From the NCBI GenBank assembly GCA_023052935.1, contig CM041292.1, positions 196,656,299 through 196,720,298 of the forward strand: a DNA stretch of 64,000 nt, read 5' to 3'. Source of the stretch: Piezodorus guildinii. Taxonomy: Eukaryota; Arthropoda; Insecta; Hemiptera; Pentatomidae. Every line of letters begins with the position of its first letter. Within the stretch, counting starts at the first letter, position 1. The position numbers were made by a program, and so were the translations under genes. The notes under the pieces were generated by a model that saw only the letters and a program-made list of their open reading frames with translations, was not told the origin of the DNA and did no database searches. This document shows, in pieces, positions 43,070 through 52,943 of the stretch.

Positions 43070-44100
43070 TACCTGTTATTTATTTATTTACAACTATATT
43101 GATTAATACGTCTAGTAAATTAGCTGTTAGATAAATCACATGAAGAGAAACTGTCCATTGGCAGCACTCCAATAGGTAATCTAAACTAGAAGGCCTCGAA
43201 GCCATCTTCTTTTCAGACGTCTCGGAGGATAGACAGAATAGACGAGGAAGCTAGAATTAAAACTATTGGGTTAGAGTGGGAGTGGAGTTGGATTGATACC
43301 TGGTTCGGGTTAAATCAGCTACATAAGGAATATTAAGATCTTTATGGACGAGCTTATTCGTGACGAAGTAAGGAGCGTTAAGGATTTCTCGAAGGATTTT
43401 GGATTGTAAGGATTGAAGACGGGAAGAATTTGATGGTTTAGTGGAGCCCCAAAGCTCAACCCCATAAGTCCATATAGCTCTTATGGGATGGTCATGTAGA
43501 TGAGCATTTTGTAGTTAAGTGGAAGGTTAGAGCGTCTGTCTAGTAAGTGTTGAAGTAGTCGAAAGCGGCGAACAGTTTCTTGTCGTTTCAGTCTAGTGTG
43601 GGAATTCCATGTTAGGCGTTTGTCAAGTATAAGTCCAAGGTAGCGGTTCTGTTCAACTGGAACAAGGGGTATATTATTAAAGGATACTGGGGGGCAGGAT
43701 GTCATAGGTTAACGACGAAGGGTAAAGTTTGTTGGAATTTATTTTAATTCACTAATTCTGACACCATACTTCAAGGTCTCTGATGTGGGATTGGAGAGTT
43801 TGAGATGCAACAGTTGGATTGTTCTTGACTGATAATACACAAGTGTTATCCGAATAGGTAGAAAGGAAGGTGTTAGGATGGGTTGGGATATCAGCTGTAT
43901 AAACGGTGCAAAGAATTGGTCCAAGGATACTCCCTTGAGGAACACCAGAAGACTGAGTAAAAATGGACGAATAGGAACTATTGTGATTTATTTTAAAGGA
44001 CCTGTCAGAGAGGTAAGGCTGGATAATGAGGATGTAAGTCGGAGGGAGGAATTTACGAAGTTTGTACAGCAGTCCTGGGTGCCAGACTCGGTCAAAGGCC
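43070..44100 (-). pseudogene. jockey LINE, longest copy in the window
   Basis: Minus strand from right to left: R-K-F-L-P-P-T-Y, YLSDRSFKINHNSSYSSIF, T-Q-S-S-G-V-P-Q-G-S-I-L-G-P, the catalytic box changed to YSDNT (normally YADDT), LQSHIRDLEVWCQN and stop. After frameshifts come VPVEQNRYLGLILDKRLTWN, HTRLKRQETVRRFRLLQHLL and LPLNYKMLIYMTI. The tail and 3' UTR run down to 43,070. The catalytic change plus stops make it inactive. Together with 31,023-31,740 it covers the last ~1.1 kb of the element. Confidence 0.88.
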
Positions 44101-45339
44101 AGAAAAAAATTAAGATTATATTTAGAAATCTGAAAATATTTACGAAGACCCCATCACGGCTATCGTTCTCTTTTAAACTGTAGGCAAAGGATATATTTAA
44201 AAAAAAAAATAAATAAAAAAGGAAAACTACTTCCTAAGGATCAATTTCCAATTACATTCTATAAATATTTACCCTTTTTTCGATATTTATCATTAAAAAA
44301 TACAAGAAAAAAAAAGGATATTTACATAATGAAGAAAAACATTTTGTTGTGTACATATTGCGTCCCAAGGAGTTGATTTTTAAGTATTCATAGCTAAGGC
44401 AACAACATTAATCTCCGAGAGCAAACGATGAAGCGACCTTTTGGCTTATACAGCCCTTGATGTATCGCTACAAATTTTGCATGCAAATGGTATTTACAGC
44501 GGCTCGGGGTCTTTCGGCTAACACTTTTATTGTTACTCTATTTTATATGCAGTGCGAAATCGCTTTCTTTGCAAATTGAGCGAGAAGAACTATTTTGCAG
44601 GGTGAAACGAAGATTAATTAACTAATGGACCTGTTTAGAAAGGATTTTAGATGAAAATAGTAAATGAAACAAACATATGCCTAGTCCAGTTATAAATATT
44701 GTTAAAAGAAAATATGTACAGATTTCAACAGAAGAATTAGGTCTTTTTTTATTTCAGTTCTGATTTCTCGATTGAGCTGCCTATTTCGCTCTCTTCCCCC
44801 GAGTTTATTTTTCTTTTTCTTCTTTTCTCTAAAAGTGAAAGCGTATTTTCTGATAGTTTGTTTACAAAGCCTTTTTTCTTACCCAATTTCTTTTTTACTT
44901 CTATTGCATGTTACTTATGGTATCAGTTGTTTTATTATATCTTTGTTGGATATCTGGAAGTTTGGTTTGCTCTCTATATTTAAATTGGATATTAATTTTT
45001 CTTAAAAATTTCAATCTTCATGTTATTTAGGGTTGTGAAACTATTTTCCTTATTTTTAAAGCTTCTTTCGTTCTTACGTGTCAATATTTAATGACGTTCT
45101 GACAAGGCGGTGATCTGACTTTAAATTAAACTGCTTATTAAAACGTTATCATATACATACATTTTTTTTTGTCTGGAGCCATCCATGTCCACTTGTTTTT
45201 TTAGTTTATTTATTGAATAAGTATTTCCGAATTTTCACTATAATTAATTTTTTTTTCAAAAACCTTATTATAAAATAAGATCCATATCTATAAAGAGTAA
45301 AAAAATTAAAGTAATTACTTAAAACCATACTACCAGTCA
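44101..45339. other. AT-rich spacer, nothing identified
   Basis: A plus-strand frame at 44,772-45,005 is hydrophobic and low-complexity; I do not consider it a gene. Confidence 0.45.
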
Positions 45340-45690
45340 TCGATAGCAGCGCACAGCAATTCTTCAAGAAAGCGCTCAACTGCTCCAGCCAGTGACTGTT
45401 CGAGGCTTTCCAAGTTATGGTGTGCTCTGCGGGATGACGTCCTCCCCAGTTCGGGCTCAAGCCAGTAATCTAGTGGGTTGAGATTAGGGCTTCCTGAGGG
45501 CCAATTCGAGGAAGAGATGAACTCTAAAATCTTCATTTGCAGCCATTGCTAAGTTGACTTGGCGTTGTGAGCTGGAGGGCAATCTTGCTGGAAAACCCAA
45601 CGTCTTCCAGAAAACAGATTATCATTTAGAGGCTTGACAAAAAGTTCCAAAATATCGTTCTGATAGTTTTTAGTGGCTCTTTAAACTCCT
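45340..45690 (-). pseudogene. Tc1/mariner transposase C-terminal fragment (DD37D-like)
   Basis: Minus strand: WVFQQDCPPAHNAKST (the second-aspartate box Q-Q-D..A-H) near 45,590. A frameshift follows, then W-L-Q-M-K-I-L-E-F and NWPSGSPNLNPLDYWLEPEL (third-aspartate box N-P-L-D-Y), continuing LESLEQSLAGAVERFLEELL to the end. The spacing between the two aspartates, ~37 residues by eye, fits the ITmD37D group rather than the DD34D mariners elsewhere here. The N-terminal half is absent, and a TCTGGTGC repeat begins right at its border (45,695). Confidence 0.83.
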
Positions 45691-45694
45691 TTCC

Positions 45695-46993
45695 TCTTTT
45701 CACTTACTATATATAGTAACGAGAAGTATTGCGATCGTGAAAATTTTCGAATTCCAATTTTCAACGGAAATACATGTTTTAGGGTCCCCTGAGTCCAAAT
45801 AACCAAGTCCCGCAAAAAGGTCTGTGTGTGTGTGTGGTAACTCCCGGGCGGAAACGGTAAGTCCTATGAAACTGAAATTTTATATTTAAGACAACTATAC
45901 GCCCGAGACGAGACAAAACTTTTTTCATCAAAATGAGCTTACCAGAAGAGGCACTTTATACCATGCATTTTGCACCTTTTTTTCGATTTTCTCAAAAACC
46001 GTTCAAACGATTTTGATTAAACTCGCTATATCGATGTGAAATTTAATGGGCTTTAATATCATGTAGGTTTTATTTGGATAAAAATGGTCTGACAGGGCTT
46101 AAATACCGATATTTTAAATTTTCTTCTCTAAAGTACCTTTAATTTTGTAGATTCAATAATAATAACTAAATTCATGTTGTTAACGCTGATGATAAACAGG
46201 TAAATATATAAATTGAATAAATTCGATATCCAACCAATGGAGAAAACAGATAAAATATTTTTTTATTCCAATTTTTCGTTTTGGAACATAAGAGCAGTAA
46301 TATACATGTATGATATACCGTTGGAAAGCTAAAGATTTTAGAAAAAATATCATCTCATACACAAGCTTTTAGAAGTTAATGAGAGTGGTGAGAAGAAGAT
46401 AAAACTAACTGATTATTTTATATAATAATATAAAAGATTTTTTAATAAAACACATGTTTCTTAATAAATTCAATTTGATTAATTCCTATAATTAATTAAT
46501 ATAAAGATATTGATTTTGGGTGCTGAGTGTTTTTATTGATGATAGTGTGATTTTTTAGTATGTAGTTGTTTAATGTATATATAATTTGTTGTTTTTTTTT
46601 TGTTTTTTTAAATTTAATCATTGGTGTATATGTATAGATATATCTAAGTATTTGTAAGAAAATGTAAAACAGTAGAGAAGGAAAAGAGAAAAAAAAGCAA
46701 AAAAAAAAACAGGAAAAATAAGTAGAAAAAAAAATGTTAAAAGAGTAAAAAATAAAAAAAAATATTGCATTTATAGTTAAATAAAATGTTAAGAATATTC
46801 CTGTAGGAAAAAAAATCGGTATGCTGTGTTATAGCAACCCAATTAAGTTGGGCAGCATCATTTTGTTTATTTATTTATGAATAAAGTGTATATCTCTAGT
46901 TTCACGTATTTTTATCTCTAACTGTATTTGAAAATGCTTTTATTGATTTTAAAAATCGAGGTTAGTGAAAGTCGTGTGTTGCCCGCACCAGAT
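45695..46993 (+). repeat. TCTGGTGC-family repeat with an internal insertion
   Basis: A well-preserved copy: TTTTCACTTACTATATATAG, GAAGTATTGCGATCGTGAAA, GGGTCCCCTGAGTCCAAATA, AACTCCCGGGCGGAAACGGT, TGACAGGGCTTAAATACCGA, TTGGAAAGCTAAAGATTTTA. It is interrupted at about 46,498-46,893 and ends AAGTCGTGTGTTGCCCGCAC then CAGATTT. It abuts the Tc1/mariner fragment on the left. Confidence 0.87.
46498..46893 (+). mobile_element. Unclassified insertion, probably a LINE 3' UTR
   Basis: About 395 bp that break the TCTGGTGC repeat. It is A-rich and ends with a hairpin (CCCAATTAAGTTGGG, 46,839-46,853) followed by TTTATGAATAAAGTGTATAT. The hairpin plus AATAAA-type tail resembles other LINE ends here. No coding sequence or clear TSD. 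Confidence 0.5.
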
Positions 46994-47379
46994 TTATTTT
47001 CACAAAAATAGAGCTTTAAGTGCCGTCAAAGTAAACTACCCATCAAACCACTAAAGAGGAATGGTGATGGCCTCTTTCCACTATTCCAACGACTTCTTCG
47101 ATTTGTTTCGCGATTATATTCTTCTTCGATTGTATAAATTTTCTCATAGCTCAACAAAATCTTTCGATAAAGACCATTGGTGTAACGGCCGATGAGCAAT
47201 ATGTTAGACTTTGTCCTGCAATTCTTCGAGAACCACCCATCTTAAGATGGAAAAATGAAGTACAGTGGAGATACGTACTAAATTGTAGGTGAATGGACAC
47301 TAGGTACAATTGGGTAGTATGGAATGTAGGTAGGTATATAGGAAAATACGTACGACATAAACAGAAGTAATTGTTTGTT
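46994..47379. other. No gene recognised
   Basis: Short frames only. Parts of 47,240-47,380 are similar to inverted sequence at 48,160-48,240 (ATACGTAC, AATTGGTACCTA-type stretches), so the two may frame one insertion. Confidence 0.4.
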
Positions 47380-47885
47380 TATTTGTTTAGGTTTTAAGGC
47401 GTAAAACCCTAAGGTCATCAACGCCTAGACACTTTATAAGATATAGAAAATATAACGCATATTCTACCTTTATAAGAAAAAACTATTAGGTAATAAGTGA
47501 TTGAGAGAAAGAAAGAAAAAAAAAAAATAAAATAAATAATAATTAATAAAAAAAAAAATAAATAAAGAAAGAAAAAAATATGTTTATGTAAACAATAGTT
47601 TAAAAAGCTAATACTAGTAAAGCTAACTGACTAAGAATGGTCTTTATAATTTCGATAATAATGACTGCTCCTTAAGAAAATCAAAAACTAATTCAATAGT
47701 TTTCTCTCTATCACCCAGCACCGCTGAAATATTCGAGCTTAGTCCAATTTTATTCAGGTGTGATGAATAATAAGGGCATTCTTGAAAAATATGCCGAATG
47801 GTGAGGGTTACATCACAGTGCTGGCATCGGGGCACCGGCTGCCTAGCAAAAAGATAAGAGTGCGTCAGCCGCGAGTGTCCTATCT
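47380..47885 (-). pseudogene. LINE C-terminus with RNase H end and zinc-knuckle (I/R1-like)
   Basis: The minus strand reads I-G-H-S-R-L-T-H-S-Y-L-F, then PVPRCQHCDVTLTIRHIFQE and C-P-Y-Y, the typical C-x2-C..H..C pattern at the end of I/R1/Loa-type ORF2. L-G-D-R-E-K-T and a stop at 47,644 follow. G-H-S-R-L-T is the usual end of the RNase H-like region. The 3' UTR downstream contains the GATGACCTTAGGGTTTTACG motif (reversed on the plus strand), common in this LINE group. 5'-truncated, frame clean over ~75 codons. Confidence 0.82.
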
Positions 47886-48484
47886 TTATATTATTAAACA
47901 GAAGTAATAATATTAAACATATAATAGAAATAATATCATAATGGTACTATAAAATGTTTTAAAATGGTTGTTAAAGTAAAAAACTAAATAATACGATGGT
48001 AAGAATAATAATGTATAAAGTATATGTAGTACCACTGACTACCTCCAACCAACGTTTCAATAATTATGGTAAATATATTAAGGCAGTAAACATAACAAGG
48101 AGAAAATATTATGTAAGAAAGAAAAAAAAAATGTTTCCATTTTATCCAACCTTTCGTACGAAATTTCCTATCTACCTACATTCCATAATACCAAATTGTA
48201 CCTAGTTTCCATTCGCCTACAACACGGTACGTATCTCCAATGTACTCCATTTTTCAATGTTTTATATTTCATGTAATTTTTTAATATATTTGCACATTAT
48301 CTTTAGTCATTATCTGCTCTGTATAGCCTTCTCTTTATTATAGCTGTGTAATTGTAATTTAATTAATTGAATTGTTTACATATCTAGTTCTTTTTATGTT
48401 ATAATATTGACATTCTCTAGCGCAATAGATTTTAAAATAGTATATTTAATCTAATTTTAAATGTGTCTATTTTGTATTTTTTTA
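47886..48484. other. AT-rich spacer leading to a hammerhead motif
   Basis: No reading frame of a Penelope element is visible. A 69-codon frame at 47,996-48,205 has no recognisable feature. Confidence 0.4.
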
Positions 48485-48523
48485 GCCCTGATGATGACCC
48501 AAAATGGGTGTCGAAACGTTGGC
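48485..48523 (+). ncRNA. Hammerhead ribozyme motif (type I, minimal)
   Basis: GCC (helix I), intact CTGATGA, helix II ACCC/GGGT around AAAAT with a bulged base, intact GAAA, minimal helix III ACGT, cleavage triplet GUU, then GGC pairing back with GCC. All core positions fit the hammerhead consensus. A segment (GACCGCCACCCGGACTAATT) related to the fold-back at 17,565 follows. Confidence 0.72.
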
Positions 48524-48589
48524 AAAAAATAAACTATTAAAACTACTTAATTGTTTCTTTCACCGACCGCCACCCGGACTAATTCCTTT

Positions 48590-48775
48590 TAGTTTTAATA
48601 AGGATCTTTAACGAGTTCCTCACATCACACAGGTACGGGAAAACCAAAGGAAGAAAAAATCCTGTTTTTATTTACTCCTTTTACAAATACTAGAGCCATC
48701 TGTCTGGTTTGAACCCGCGATCTTTGGCATCAAAGACTGTTATGCTAGTATATCACAGATGATCTTACTTCCTGA
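48590..48775 (-). mobile_element. tRNA-derived SINE, partial, reverse
   Basis: The plus strand shows AAGGATCTTTAACGAGTTCC, CATCACACAGGTACGGG and the reversed head GGTTTGAACCCGCGATC then GACTGTTATGCTAGTATATC. The body is shorter than in the 22,490 copy. Confidence 0.75.
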
Positions 48776-49357
48776 CTTTTAATTATTGTCAGTATAGAAA
48801 GATTTTGTTAGAGGGAGAGAGGATTTGAATGGATTATGAATAATTGCTAACAGACCTGGATAAAAAGACAGCATTTAATTTTAAGGAGAGAAAACATTGC
48901 GAATAAGAACAAGGAGCGTGGAATGATTTATCTTATTCCACAAAGCAGAAGTTTGCTGAGAGGAATATAAATATCAAAAGGGCGAGAAGTTTGTATTTCA
49001 GAGACGAATGACATATTTAACTTGAAGGAGTACGAAGATATAAGGAGAGGGATGGGATGATGAATGGAGGAAATACTGGCGTCCGTAGTTAGCGAAGGGC
49101 CAATTCAATTCTCCGCAGTATTCTGAAATATGGGTATCTTCCGCAATCTACAAGATGAATCGAAGGAAGCAATTCATTAATCTTTACGAAAAAAAAATCT
49201 AATAATTCATATTATACAGGAAACGGTATGTGGAAATGAGAAGATTTGTTGGATGGAATATAAGAAGGGTTGGTATTTTTTTTTTTGAACACCATTAGTT
49301 ATTTGGTTGTAACACATTTTTAGGATGTTTTTATATCGGTGTCGATTGTTTGTTTAT
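48776..49357. other. No gene recognised
   Basis: Unassigned sequence with G/A-rich stretches. Confidence 0.45.
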
Positions 49358-49460
49358 TTAACACATTCACGCCGGGGTGACCCACCGGTGGGTCATTCTT
49401 GTCTGTTCCGTGGGACGGGGTTACCAACTGGTGGGTCATACTTGTCTGCTCCATGGGGCA
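49358..49460. repeat. Palindromic tandem pair, possible piggyBac-like terminus
   Basis: It starts TTAACACATTCACGCCGGGG. A 16-bp perfect palindrome GACCCACCGGTGGGTC (49,379-49,394) follows. A second unit ~55 bp later has a related TACCAACTGGTGGGTCATAC. The TTAA start followed by a G+C-rich palindrome resembles piggyBac-type termini from general knowledge. No matching other end or transposase was found, so this stays tentative. Confidence 0.45.
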
Positions 49461-49572
49461 AGTGAATCACTTGTTTTTATAAAATAAGTTTTTTTCAACA
49501 TTGTTAGTTTTTACAAAATTATTATGGGTGGAATAATAAACTCTCAGTTTATGCTTGGACATGGCTCAGTAA

Positions 49573-49614
49573 TGCCCTGATGATGGCTCACAAGCTTGAG
49601 CCGAAACGTTGGCA
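49573..49614 (+). ncRNA. Hammerhead ribozyme motif (type I, minimal), best copy
   Basis: TGCC (49,573-49,576) pairs with GGCA (49,611-49,614) as helix I. CTGATGA is intact at 49,577-49,583. Helix II GGCTC/GAGCC (49,585-49,589 with 49,598-49,602) closes the loop ACAAGCTT. GAAA is intact at 49,603-49,606. ACGT (49,606-49,609) is self-complementary, giving only a two-base-pair helix III, as in minimal hammerheads thought to act as dimers. Predicted cleavage is after GUU at 49,610. It is followed by GACTGATTCCTGACTATTCC, shared with 39,205. Confidence 0.78.
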
Positions 49615-50989
49615 AAATTAAAAACTTTTCAAAAATGACTGATTCCTGACTATTCCACCTATAATAGTTTCTACAGTCGACTATACACCCTCAATATAGT
49701 TTTTACAAAATGTTGTAGGAATCAACAAAAATAAGGGTTTATTTATTAAATATTTTACAACTCTCAACTTGCTCTCTCAAAGGATTTCATTTCATACCTT
49801 TATCCCTGAAAACAAGAATATAATATATAATATAAACATTATTTTTAATAATAAATAATAATATAAAAATCTTTTTTAAGTATTTCCATATTTACTCCTT
49901 CAAGTCATATATGTATGTCAAAACGGTTATGAAAACAATATCGCATTAAATACGTTGGAACTTGCAGCAGTGTCGCCCCGCCCCACAGTGGACTAAATCC
50001 CCAATTTAGGTGGACAAATGTCAAGTCAAAAGTTTGAAATTTTCCTGTGCTTCACCTTTTTATTATTTGTTGGCAAGACCCTTAATACTAATATTTCCTG
50101 CCATACCGTGTTTACAAATAAATAGTAAATGAATGAATCATTCCTGTTCACACAAGTGCCTAATAACCGGCAGTGGGATTATCTTAGTTCGATATTCATT
50201 TATGTCTTAAAGGTTTATTTAGAGCATAGTCTTTTTGCTTTTATTTAACAATGGACATTGCTGAGACAGGTAAGACATTATGTTTCCAAACTGGTTGTTG
50301 AATATACATTGCAGTCTCACCTGTGGAGTTAATTTAGCAATCTGTAAATGTATGTCCCTATTCAATAACGAAAAGCTATATTACCCCCAAGTTACCCCAA
50401 GGATTTGTTTCATCAATCCTCCTAGTGTTTAGATATTACAAACAATTTTTGCGATTTTTTGCGTTTTGGGTGATACATAATTTTTTTCAGACATAACACT
50501 CCGAATCAAATGTTTTGCAATCTATTATTTCAAGAATATCCTAAATTATATAAAATACATCTATTAGCAGGTTTAAGAAACTCCGAGCCATAATTAGTTT
50601 TTTTTTTTTTTTTTCTTTTTCCGTATTTTGGGACTTCAAACGTAAAATATAGGGAAGTTTTAGATTTTGACTAATGAAGTGATGTTTGAACACTGTGCGC
50701 TCGCCAATCGTGTCAAAAAATTAGTTAGTTTTTATAATTGTTTCTCATATATATATATTTTTTTTTAATTCCGTAATCAGGGCCTCAAAGGTTAAATATA
50801 AACAAATTTCAGAATTTCGTCCACCTAAATCAGTCACATTGCCCACTGTGCGTCCTACGAAGTGTATGTAAGTAGCTAAGACAGTCCCACCTCACGGGAA
50901 AAAACGTAGATATGCGAGAACATGTTAATGTTACTTTGTGCTACTGTTGCTAATCAGATAATTCTTCTAATTTTGCTTGTTTATATATT
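49615..50989. other. Mostly AT-rich, first 100 bp Penelope-type
   Basis: 49,615-49,710 repeats the sequence after the 39,136 motif (GTTTCTACAGTCGACTATA). No gene is recognised in the rest. Confidence 0.45.
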
Positions 50990-51175
50990 TAATTAACATA
51001 GAGATCTTCAATGAGTACCTAAATTCGGACAGGGTCGAAACCAACACTTTATCTCTCCTGCTAATGAGAGCATAGCTAAGGAATGTTTATTCCCTTTTAA
51101 AAATCCTAGGGCTATTTTCCTGTGGTTTGGCGTAGGACGGTATTATGCTAGCCACTATCCTAGGTGATCTTTTTT
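50990..51175 (-). mobile_element. tRNA-derived SINE, old copy, reverse
   Basis: The plus strand shows AGATCTTCAATGAGTACCTA, AAATCCTAGGGCTATTTTCC and TTATGCTAGCCACTATCCTA. The head's B box is degraded (TGTGGTTTGGCG). Confidence 0.68.
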
Positions 51176-52079
51176 TATGTTCCTAACTATTTCCTGATTG
51201 AAAGATCAATTTTCAGAAGTTACGAAAGGACATTTATTTTAGGAAATGGATATTTTGACATACTTTATTTGCATTCACATCGTTTATTTTAACTTAAATC
51301 TACTATCCTGTTTTATCATTCGTCGTTTAAAACTTGATTAATAAATCAAGGTATTTCAAAAAAGGTACTAATAACACGTTTAATATTCTTGAAAAGCATA
51401 CTAAAATATTTCCTTTCATAAAGTAAAAATAATAATTCATTAGAATTAAATAAATTGGTTTAATTCATTTGTAATTGTTCTTAGAATAAATCAAGTTTCT
51501 TTTTTAAATAGACCACTTAATAAACGAATACGTTTTCGATTAACAGTGGTTCTGAGCATATCCCAAAACCCTTAGAAATCAATATCTGAAGACCAGAATC
51601 AGGTATAGGAGAATTTTTTTTTTTTTTTTTTTTTCAGGCATAAATATTATTAAGAATCAATTATTTTTAAATCTCTTTGAAAACAATCATTTTTAAGTTC
51701 GAATTCTTTGATTTTTAAAATTAAGATATTTTTCTGCCAATATTATGGCCGCTAAACAAAATAAACTATTCTTTTACATTTTGTAAACTTTTGTACAAGT
51801 CTCGAGTCATAGTATTGAAAGAATTACTTTAATTTAATTAAGTTTAGATAAGTGCCTTACCCTCTCGCTTTGTGAGTTTTAGTACTTTGTAGTTTTTTGA
51901 ATCGAAGAACGTAGGCCTTAAGAAACTAGGTTGTTGTTTTTTTTTAATTAATTTATTTTTGGAGTAGATAGCCAGAACATTGTCATTAGCAATTATTAAG
52001 ATCATTAAATTTCCTTAAAGCTTAAGCTTAAATTAAGCTTAAGCTTAAATTCCTGTGCTTAACATACTAAAGTGAAACT
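51176..52079. other. AT-rich spacer with a HindIII-site palindrome
   Basis: At 52,018-52,050 AAGCTTAAGCTTAA occurs twice about an ATT centre, making a ~30-bp near-perfect palindrome. Nothing else is assigned. Confidence 0.5.
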
Positions 52080-52582
52080 GCTTCAGAGATACGGGGCTGT
52101 GAAAATATGACAAATTGTCAAAAAACTGTAAAATGTCAGTTTTCTACAATTAAGCATCAGCTCAAAGCTTTTAAATTATGATTAGTAAGACTATTCTGTA
52201 CATCTATTTTATATTTTTTAATATGCATTTTTTTTTAATGTTTTAAAAATATAATATTTGACAAAAGGGGTTGAAGGCTAATCTACTACCTGCATGATAA
52301 TCGTGAAACACAATACTTGTCAGTAAAATTGCTTCAGATATACGGGGCTGTGGAAATCTGACAAATTGTCAAAAAACTGTAAAATGTCAGTTTTCTACAA
52401 TTAAGCATCAGCTCAAAGCTTTTAAATTATGATTAGTAAGACTATTCCGTACATCTATTTTATATTTTTTACTATGCATTTTTTTTTTAATGTTTTAAAA
52501 ATATAATATTTGACAAAAAGGCGCTGAAGGCTAATCTACTACCTGCATGATAATCGTGAAACACAATAATTGTCAGTAAAAT
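52080..52582. repeat. Two tandem 251-bp units, nearly identical
   Basis: Unit 1 begins at about 52,080 (GCTTCAGAGATACGGGGCTG) and unit 2 at about 52,331 (GCTTCAGATATACGGGGCTG). They differ at few positions plus poly-T length, so the duplication is recent or maintained. Each ends ATGATAATCGTGAAACACAA then TTGTCAGTAAAATT. No coding frame. A diverged half-unit sits at 40,331-40,464. Confidence 0.9.
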
Positions 52583-52943
52583 TCCATGAAAATGATCTTT
52601 TTTAAATATACATGTGATTTCTCTTCTTTGGCTAAATCAATGTTAGACTCTTTAGAGTTTAACGTGGTATTAGAAAACGAAAATTTAAATAAGTGACAAA
52701 TAGGAATTCAGGTTTTTAACAAATATTATAAACAACATAGCCAAAGTGATTCTGCTTCTTCTCTTTTTGATGAAGCAAAAGCGCTTTTCATCCTGAAACT
52801 AATCTGAAACATTTGCAACTTTCCTATTCTGGCGACACGCCCAGATTGTCCTAGCTAAAGAGATCAGACTGGGACCTGAAATCCTGAGGAAGATCATTTG
52901 TTCGAAATATATTCGTATATTCTAGCAAGTAGACAAAATAAAT
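52583..52943. other. No gene recognised
   Basis: No supported feature. Confidence 0.45.

Noticed and set aside
44772..45005. Hydrophobic 77-codon frame resembling a small membrane protein
   Set aside because: It is driven by T-rich sequence (runs of Phe, Leu, Ile); no ordered features or relatives in the window.
52018..52050. AAGCTTAAGCTT palindrome as a regulatory site
   Set aside because: Single occurrence of a low-complexity palindrome with no gene beside it.
52292..52320. Possible hammerhead in the 251-bp tandem unit (GATGATAAT..GTGAAACAC-like word)
   Set aside because: The actual text is CTGCATGATAATCGTGAAAC. The CTGATGA core is not present and no helix II can be formed, so only the GAAAC part matches by chance.
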